Notes under the pieces: model-generated
What the model saw: the letters and a program-made list of their open reading frames with translations, nothing else
Databases searched by the model: none
What the model was told of the DNA's origin: nothing
Origin: Cyclostephanos tholiformis
Taxonomy: Eukaryota; Bacillariophyta; Thalassiosirophyceae; Thalassiosirales; Thalassiosiraceae
Direction: 5' to 3'
DNA: 10,481 nucleotides
Assembly (NCBI GenBank): GCA_036939975.1
Contig: JALLPB010001266.1
Location: forward strand, 1 to 10,481
Shown: positions 6,601-10,481 of the stretch, in pieces
Layout: the number at the start of each line of letters is the position of its first letter
Position numbering within the stretch: the first letter of the stretch is position 1
Position numbers and translations under genes: made by a program

Positions 6601-7355
6601 TAGTCTGGATAATAGGAAGCATCGATCGAGGCATCGCGGAACACGAGATCACGCTAAAACGCCCCCAGACGACGGTCGTCGTTTCGTTCGTCATGTGCGA
6701 GAGAGGTCAAATGTATAATATAACATCTCCTCCACCCTATTTTTTCCCTTGTTTTGATCCCCTCTCTCACTCTCTCTCTCTATCTCTATCTGTCTCTCAA
6801 TATCCTCTGCACCATCCCTCAAACTCCCTTTGACTAACGTTCGTTTCTCTCACCGTGATCGGATATCATGAGATCGTGCAAACGCGATATTTCCGATCCG
6901 CCGAGTTCACGCAAATCCTTGGAAGATAATCCGTATCGTGTATTCGTGGCATTAACGAATGTCGCAGTCTATAATCATAATACGGAGGAGGGAGAGTAGA
7001 GAGTAGATGGGGGGGGGGTAGGAGAGGATGGATGGAAGGAAAAAATGAGAGATTGAGAGAATGAGACTCACACGTTCACGCGAAGGGATACAATATATAC
7101 TTAACAATTAGCTGGCAGTTTTACCATCTCGTTTGAGAAACGACCCATCCACGAACAAGAGAAAGAGATAGACGCACTCACCAATGCGAGGTTCGACCTG
7201 TGATCGTTGACGTCCAAATCGATGTAGCAATATTGACAGGATTGCGAATTAACAACGATGGCGGCGGACATGGTGTATGATGTGTAAACATATTATGGTT
7301 ATACATACATCTATCGTTCGGCTGTGGCCAAATAATGGAAAACTGGGTTATTTTC
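6601..7355. other. Intergenic region between the cyclophilin gene and the transposon
   Basis: About 750 nt without a supportable gene. The left end should contain the promoter and 5' UTR of the cyclophilin gene; a TATATTATA-like stretch is present on the minus strand near 6713-6722. A CT tract (6763-6799) and a purine-rich tract with a G10 run (about 6982-7065; G10 at 7009-7018) face each other across about 180 nt. TTAA tetranucleotides at 7101-7104 and 7249-7252 are possible left boundaries of the piggyBac-like element, but I cannot choose between them. Confidence 0.5.
6763..6799 (+). repeat. CT-rich microsatellite upstream of the cyclophilin gene
   Basis: A pyrimidine tract of mostly CT dinucleotides (CTCTCTCACTCTCTCTCTCT and onward) lies about 165-200 nt upstream of the cyclophilin ATG. 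Read from the gene's strand it is a GA tract, which could be a promoter-proximal element or a simple polymorphic repeat. Confidence 0.7.
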
Positions 7356-7547
7356 GCTACTTTTTGACTTTGACACGAAATTTTGATGCCAAAATTCAAA
7401 ATTGAGCAGGAATGGATGGCACCATTCAATTCCCCTTGCTCTTGAGCTTCGGAATCATTTGCTACTTTTTACTTTGAGACCGATTTATTGATCCGTCGTC
7501 ATGCATTGAAGTGAAAGGTATTAAATCAGCACTTTTTGCTACTTTTT
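7356..7547 (+). repeat. Three copies of GCTACTTTTT in the 5' non-coding part of the piggyBac-like element
   Basis: GCTACTTTTT occurs at 7356-7365, 7461-7470 and 7538-7547. The first two copies share a longer imperfect block of about 35 nt (continuing ACTTTGA, then CGA, then TTGAT), so they look like diverged duplicates. Their position before the transposase start suggests subterminal repeats of the element, where transposases of this superfamily can bind. The right end of the element is outside the window, so inverted partners cannot be checked. Confidence 0.5.
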
Positions 7548-7879
7548 GCACCCCCCAACCTACCGTAGGATTTGTACTGTAACACCTAAAATACAAAAAA
7601 ACACCCCCTGATCCCCCCACAAAATACTTTGCACGGTGCCATCCATGATCAACGACGGCGCTCCATCAAGCGATCTGCTGCCGGCGCCCCCCAGTCCACA
7701 GAGGCACGCTGGTACGTCGCAGGTGCTGCCGCTGGCCAGCCCTAGCCAGGCGGGTGCTATTTTAAACGGCATTGGCAGCGCCGTGGCCCGGGCGTTCTCT
7801 CCCTTGTGCTCCTCCATCTGAGTTGATTGGTGCATCTCCCTTTGACTTCAGCCTGGTTGATTCCACCATATTGACAACG

Positions 7880-8350
7880 ATGAACGAGGATGCTTCTATG
7901 AGTGTGGCCAACTCTGGTGTCGGGCAGAAGGAGACTGATGCCATCATCTTTCAATTGATGGCAAACGATGAAGAGGAAGAAGGAGATGGTGGTGACAGCA
8001 ATGTTGAGGGAGGGGAGGCTGATCTACGCCACAATGTGATGCTGCCTGCTACCCGCCGGAGCGATGAGCATTTTCGTTCAATCAATAATGAGATTGACAT
8101 TGATGAATGGGGGGAAAGTTTATGCCACCAATCCCTGGTGCTCCCGACGGATGGATCCCCCTGGTACTCCCATAAACTGGGGTACATGCCAAAGTTGGAT
8201 GCACCTCTTGTTTTTGACAAAGTTGATAATCCTGCCGGATGGGGTGAGTCCGTTTTTCAGGCAAAGTATGCCATAGAGAAGGGGAAAAAAGGCCCCAAGA
8301 AATACATCGGGCACACCACACTGGCGGGTTTTAGTTGTCCAAACAAATGA
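7880..8350 (+). CDS. N-terminal fragment of the piggyBac-like transposase (156 aa from ATG)
   Basis: This is the longest open piece of the broken N-terminal region. It encodes an acidic stretch rich in Glu, Asp and Gly (about 7966-8025), a SLVLPTDGSPWYSHKLGYMP block and a basic end (KGKKGPKKYIGHTT). Acidic N-termini are common in piggyBac-type transposases; no catalytic residue lies here. The frame ends at TGA 8348-8350 where the family would continue into the NDDGIREINGW block, which is found immediately downstream in another frame. It may be annotated as a separate hypothetical protein, but I regard it as part of the pseudogene. Confidence 0.45.
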   Translation: MNEDASMSVANSGVGQKETDAIIFQLMANDEEEEGDGGDSNVEGGEADLRHNVMLPATRRSDEHFRSINNEIDIDEWGESLCHQSLVLPTDGSPWYSHKLGYMPKLDAPLVFDKVDNPAGWGESVFQAKYAIEKGKKGPKKYIGHTTLAGFSCPNK

Positions 8351-8593
8351 TGATGGGATCCGAGAGATCAATGGATGGAAATTTCTATCGTGGATAGAAA
8401 CCTGATGACTTTGATGCCACAACCTACATCAGAGGCACGGCAACAAAAGAATGTTTGAAGCCAGCTGATCGAAAGGGAAGGTTTGATGCAGATTGGCTTC
8501 TTCCTCATGGGCTAACGGTGGAGAGGGTGAGGACCAACCCCCTCTTTTTTCTTCAGCTGCTGTTACCAATCTGTGATCCAAAATGTTCAGGCC

Positions 8594-10459
8594 ATGATGG
8601 CGGAGGATGCCATTTTTTCATCAGCTACAATGCATACTAATGGCTATGCAATCTTGGAGAAAGGCTGGGGTGGAGGATACGGCCATGAGTTCAAGCTCGT
8701 CACCGAGCAAGACATGGTCCGGTGGCTTGCTGTGCCAATTAGGCACGGCGCAAGAGATGGCAGCGCGAGCGGCATACCCCGGCGCTGGTTGTCAGCTGAT
8801 GCCGACTACGACAATGCTATCGCCAACAATATGACATACTCACGATGGCATCAGATCAAGAGTGTTTTTAAACTCAACAATAATCTAACATCACCGGGCC
8901 ATGGAAAGGAGGGATACGATCCGGCTGCGAAATATGACCTCATCTATCGTACTATCTGCCACAACATGAATCACTTCACGTTGTTGGCAGAATTGGACGC
9001 AACATTGGATGAGTTGACGTGGGGTTTTGGTGGATATATGGGGGACTGTGGAGGACGACTCATCAATAAGCCTATAGGGAAGGGTGGCCAGACAACGATG
9101 GTGTTTGACATCTCGTGGCGCTACCCGCGAGCATACGTGCATCGGCACAAGATGCACGAATGCCCAGATGGGTTCACTGCAGAGGGTAAGTTTGAGATAA
9201 AGAACCTTATTGATCAAATTGAGAAGTTGGTTATTGTTGGGGGGATTGCGACAGATGATGAGCACAACGTGAGCATTCCTCTTCCTTCAGGCCACGGCAC
9301 CCCAGCTGTTTACCGGAGGAGGCAAATTTATTCACGGCCTCCACACCTGACATGTGACAATCACTTCTCAGGTGACAACGTGTTAGATTATGCTGGGAGT
9401 AAGGGGTTTGGTATAACCCAAACGTGTCGGCGTGATCGCTTTCCAGATGGGCTCAAGAATTACCTCCATCATGAGGTTGTCAATGCCAATGATGCAAGAC
9501 CAAAGGCAATGCGCTTCCACAATCCAATTGTGGCCATAAAGCAAGTGCCGGCGAGAGGAGATGGGGAGGCAATGACAACAAAGCCATACACCAAAACGAT
9601 GGTGTCGTTTCAGTCGACAGGGGCAACAAACATCTGTGGCGTAAACAATCTCCCATCAGTGGATCTTTATGTGACAGTGAAAGCCCGAGGTAAGGGACCG
9701 GCCAGGAGAGTTTGGGGAATCGAACAAAACAAGGCAAGGGCAACCTACCTCGGGCATTATTATGGTGTCGACAACGTCGACCATATGATAAAAAATGCAA
9801 AGATTCGATACATCACGTGGAAGTACTGGCATGCGCCAGTACTTCATGCTCTTTCGATTGCCGTGATCGCAGCATATGATATGTATGTGGAATGCTGCAA
9901 GGGGGGGTTTGATCCTGAGTGGTTTGTCAAAGAGAAGGAGAGGATGAGCTTTCGAGATTTTTGGCTCGAGCTTTCTCATCAAATGCTCACCTACAATCCA
10001 AAGGATCAGCTCTATCTTAGTGATGAAAATTTTAGAACAGTTACTAAGGTGGGGAAACGAAAAAGAGAGACAAGCAGATCATATTGGAAGAGGGGGGAGA
10101 AGGGCGGTGTGAGTATTGAAAATTTTAAAATTGCAAAATACTCAACCATTAATTCTCCGTCACGTCTTTGTGGACCATTGGACGACCTGGAGAAGCATGT
10201 GGCAAGCATCCTTCGTCATAAAAATTTGGGGGAATGTGCAGTATGCGGAAATGTTACATATTGGAAATGTGGCCTCTGCAACAAGAGGATATGTCTCGGA
10301 GCTGGGGGAAAGGGATGCCAAATTGCACTGCACAATGATTCGATGTTTGGCCTTGCTCGATGTGACTTTTCTGAGGTGCACGGGGGAAGACAGAAAGAAT
10401 GGATGGTGCCGAATGTGAATGCAAAGAGGCAAAACAAGAAATGGATTGATTCTCTATAG
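8594..10459 (+). CDS. piggyBac-like transposase, intact catalytic core and C-terminal finger (621 aa)
   Basis: This open frame (first in-frame ATG at 8594; no stop until 10457) contains the DDE_Tnp_1_7 / PGBD core. Numbering from 8573, the catalytic acids appear to be Asp146 in LDELTWGFGG (family 'iDEsm..fkGr'), Asp262 in LTCDNHFSG (family 'vDN.fts') and Asp400 plus Asp403 in YYGVDNVDHM (family 'GVD..D'). Intervening blocks include MTYSRWHQIKSVFKLNN (dimerisation/entry region), TMVFDISWRYP (strand after the first Asp), GFGITQTCRRDRFP (family 'gTvR.nR.g.P') and ITWKYWHAPVLHALSIAVIAAY. A C-terminal cysteine-rich finger has Cys555, Cys558, Cys566, Cys569, Cys574, Cys582, His587 and Cys597, like the CRD that binds piggyBac ends. 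The length (about 620) is near that of a whole piggyBac transposase, but the sequence just upstream holds further conserved blocks in other frames, so this is a truncated protein. It could be expressed alone or be a relic. Confidence 0.75.
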   Translation: MMAEDAIFSSATMHTNGYAILEKGWGGGYGHEFKLVTEQDMVRWLAVPIRHGARDGSASGIPRRWLSADADYDNAIANNMTYSRWHQIKSVFKLNNNLTSPGHGKEGYDPAAKYDLIYRTICHNMNHFTLLAELDATLDELTWGFGGYMGDCGGRLINKPIGKGGQTTMVFDISWRYPRAYVHRHKMHECPDGFTAEGKFEIKNLIDQIEKLVIVGGIATDDEHNVSIPLPSGHGTPAVYRRRQIYSRPPHLTCDNHFSGDNVLDYAGSKGFGITQTCRRDRFPDGLKNYLHHEVVNANDARPKAMRFHNPIVAIKQVPARGDGEAMTTKPYTKTMVSFQSTGATNICGVNNLPSVDLYVTVKARGKGPARRVWGIEQNKARATYLGHYYGVDNVDHMIKNAKIRYITWKYWHAPVLHALSIAVIAAYDMYVECCKGGFDPEWFVKEKERMSFRDFWLELSHQMLTYNPKDQLYLSDENFRTVTKVGKRKRETSRSYWKRGEKGGVSIENFKIAKYSTINSPSRLCGPLDDLEKHVASILRHKNLGECAVCGNVTYWKCGLCNKRICLGAGGKGCQIALHNDSMFGLARCDFSEVHGGRQKEWMVPNVNAKRQNKKWIDSL

Positions 10460-10481
10460 CAGTTACTAAATAATGAGTGTG

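Larger units (their letters stand above)
7645..10459 (+). pseudogene. piggyBac-like transposase with a frameshifted N-terminal part (whole locus)
   Basis: Conserved transposase blocks lie in order on one strand but in changing frames. From ATG 7645 a Pro/Ala/Ser-rich stretch runs to TGA 7819-7821. A second frame, with ATG at 7880, carries an acidic segment (DEEEEGDGG) and reaches GHTTLAGFSCPNK before TGA 8348-8350. NDDGIREINGWKFLSWIET (8346-8402) follows in a third frame, ending at TGA 8403. DDFDATTYIRGTATKECL, then GRFDADWLLPHGLT and NPLFFLQLLLPICDPK lie in a fourth segment (8404-8585). MAEDAIFSSATMHTNGYAIL and everything after it is open in one frame to TAG 10457-10459. The segments are nearly contiguous with jumps of only a few bases, too short for introns, so small indels have broken the N-terminal third. 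The first junction (7785-7830) is the least certain, since the extreme N-terminus is poorly conserved. This copy is probably unable to make a full-length transposase. Confidence 0.75.
7356..10481 (+). mobile_element. piggyBac-like DNA transposon, left end and transposase (right end outside the window)
   Basis: The region holds a piggyBac-family transposase (7645-10459) preceded by repeated GCTACTTTTT motifs. piggyBac elements move by cut-and-paste and insert at TTAA. The left boundary given here is the first repeat copy, and the real terminal inverted repeat may start further left, for instance at TTAA 7249-7252, or at TTAA 7521-7524. Only 22 nt follow the transposase stop. The lower GC content than that of the adjacent cyclophilin gene fits an inserted element. 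Confidence 0.65.

Noticed and set aside
6838..6960. A tRNA-like or small RNA fold in the region with GATATC and GCGATATT stretches
   Set aside because: I could not arrange a cloverleaf with a T-loop GTTCRA box and matching acceptor stem; nothing supports an RNA gene.
7178..7429. Minus-strand 83-codon frame left of the transposase
   Set aside because: No recognisable motif, and it crosses the candidate subterminal repeat; more likely non-coding.
7521..7524. TTAA as the definite left target-site duplication of the piggyBac-like element
   Set aside because: Several TTAA sites occur (7101, 7249, 7521) and the right end is not in the window, so no duplication can be matched.
8595..8600. Programmed ribosomal frameshifting as the explanation of the transposase frame changes
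   Set aside because: Three to four shifts in different directions would be needed, and no consistent slippery heptamer with downstream structure is visible; ordinary indel decay is simpler.

Overview
The window looks like nuclear DNA of a photosynthetic stramenopile, most likely a centric diatom of the Thalassiosirales type. The support is: a spliceosomal intron with a GTGAGT donor; an ASAF-type plastid-targeting motif in a nuclear-encoded protein; a family of 46-residue BspA-like leucine-rich repeats with a C-terminal tail that I recall from Thalassiosirales genomes; and a eukaryotic piggyBac-like transposon. The taxonomic call is an inference. There are no bacterial operons, CRISPR arrays, rRNAs or recognisable tRNAs.

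Layout. (1) 117-913 (+): the 3' exon of an atypical short-chain dehydrogenase / NAD(P)-binding Rossmann protein; its first beta strand and start codon lie outside the window. (2) 1007-2520 (-): a two-exon gene, convergent with the first, for a predicted plastid-targeted flavin-binding protein of the pyridoxamine-phosphate-oxidase-like (Alr4036/PPOX) family. It only becomes whole when a 161-nt intron (1503-1663) is removed; splicing gives a 450-residue frame. (3) 2521-2825: non-coding, with a 20-G run and a perfect 8-bp hairpin. (4) 2826-4537 (+): a decayed leucine-rich-repeat gene built on a 138-nt period, broken by three frameshifts and three in-frame stops. (5) 4538-5355: no convincing gene. 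(6) 5356-6600 (-): a 414-residue single-exon cyclophilin with an extra C-terminal alpha/beta-looking domain that I do not recognise. (7) 6601-7355: non-coding, with CT and GA microsatellite tracts. (8) 7356-10481 (+): the left part of a piggyBac-like element. It has subterminal repeats, an N-terminal coding part broken by frameshifts, and an intact 621-residue frame that keeps the DDE/D catalytic core and a C-terminal cysteine-rich finger. Its right end lies beyond the window.

The genes do not form one pathway. Three ordinary metabolic or chaperone genes are interleaved with a dead repeat gene and a decaying transposon. I see no convincing evidence of a new multi-gene system. The most original items are the uncharacterised C-terminal domain of the cyclophilin, the selective decay of the transposase N-terminus, and the linker-rich plastid PPOX protein.
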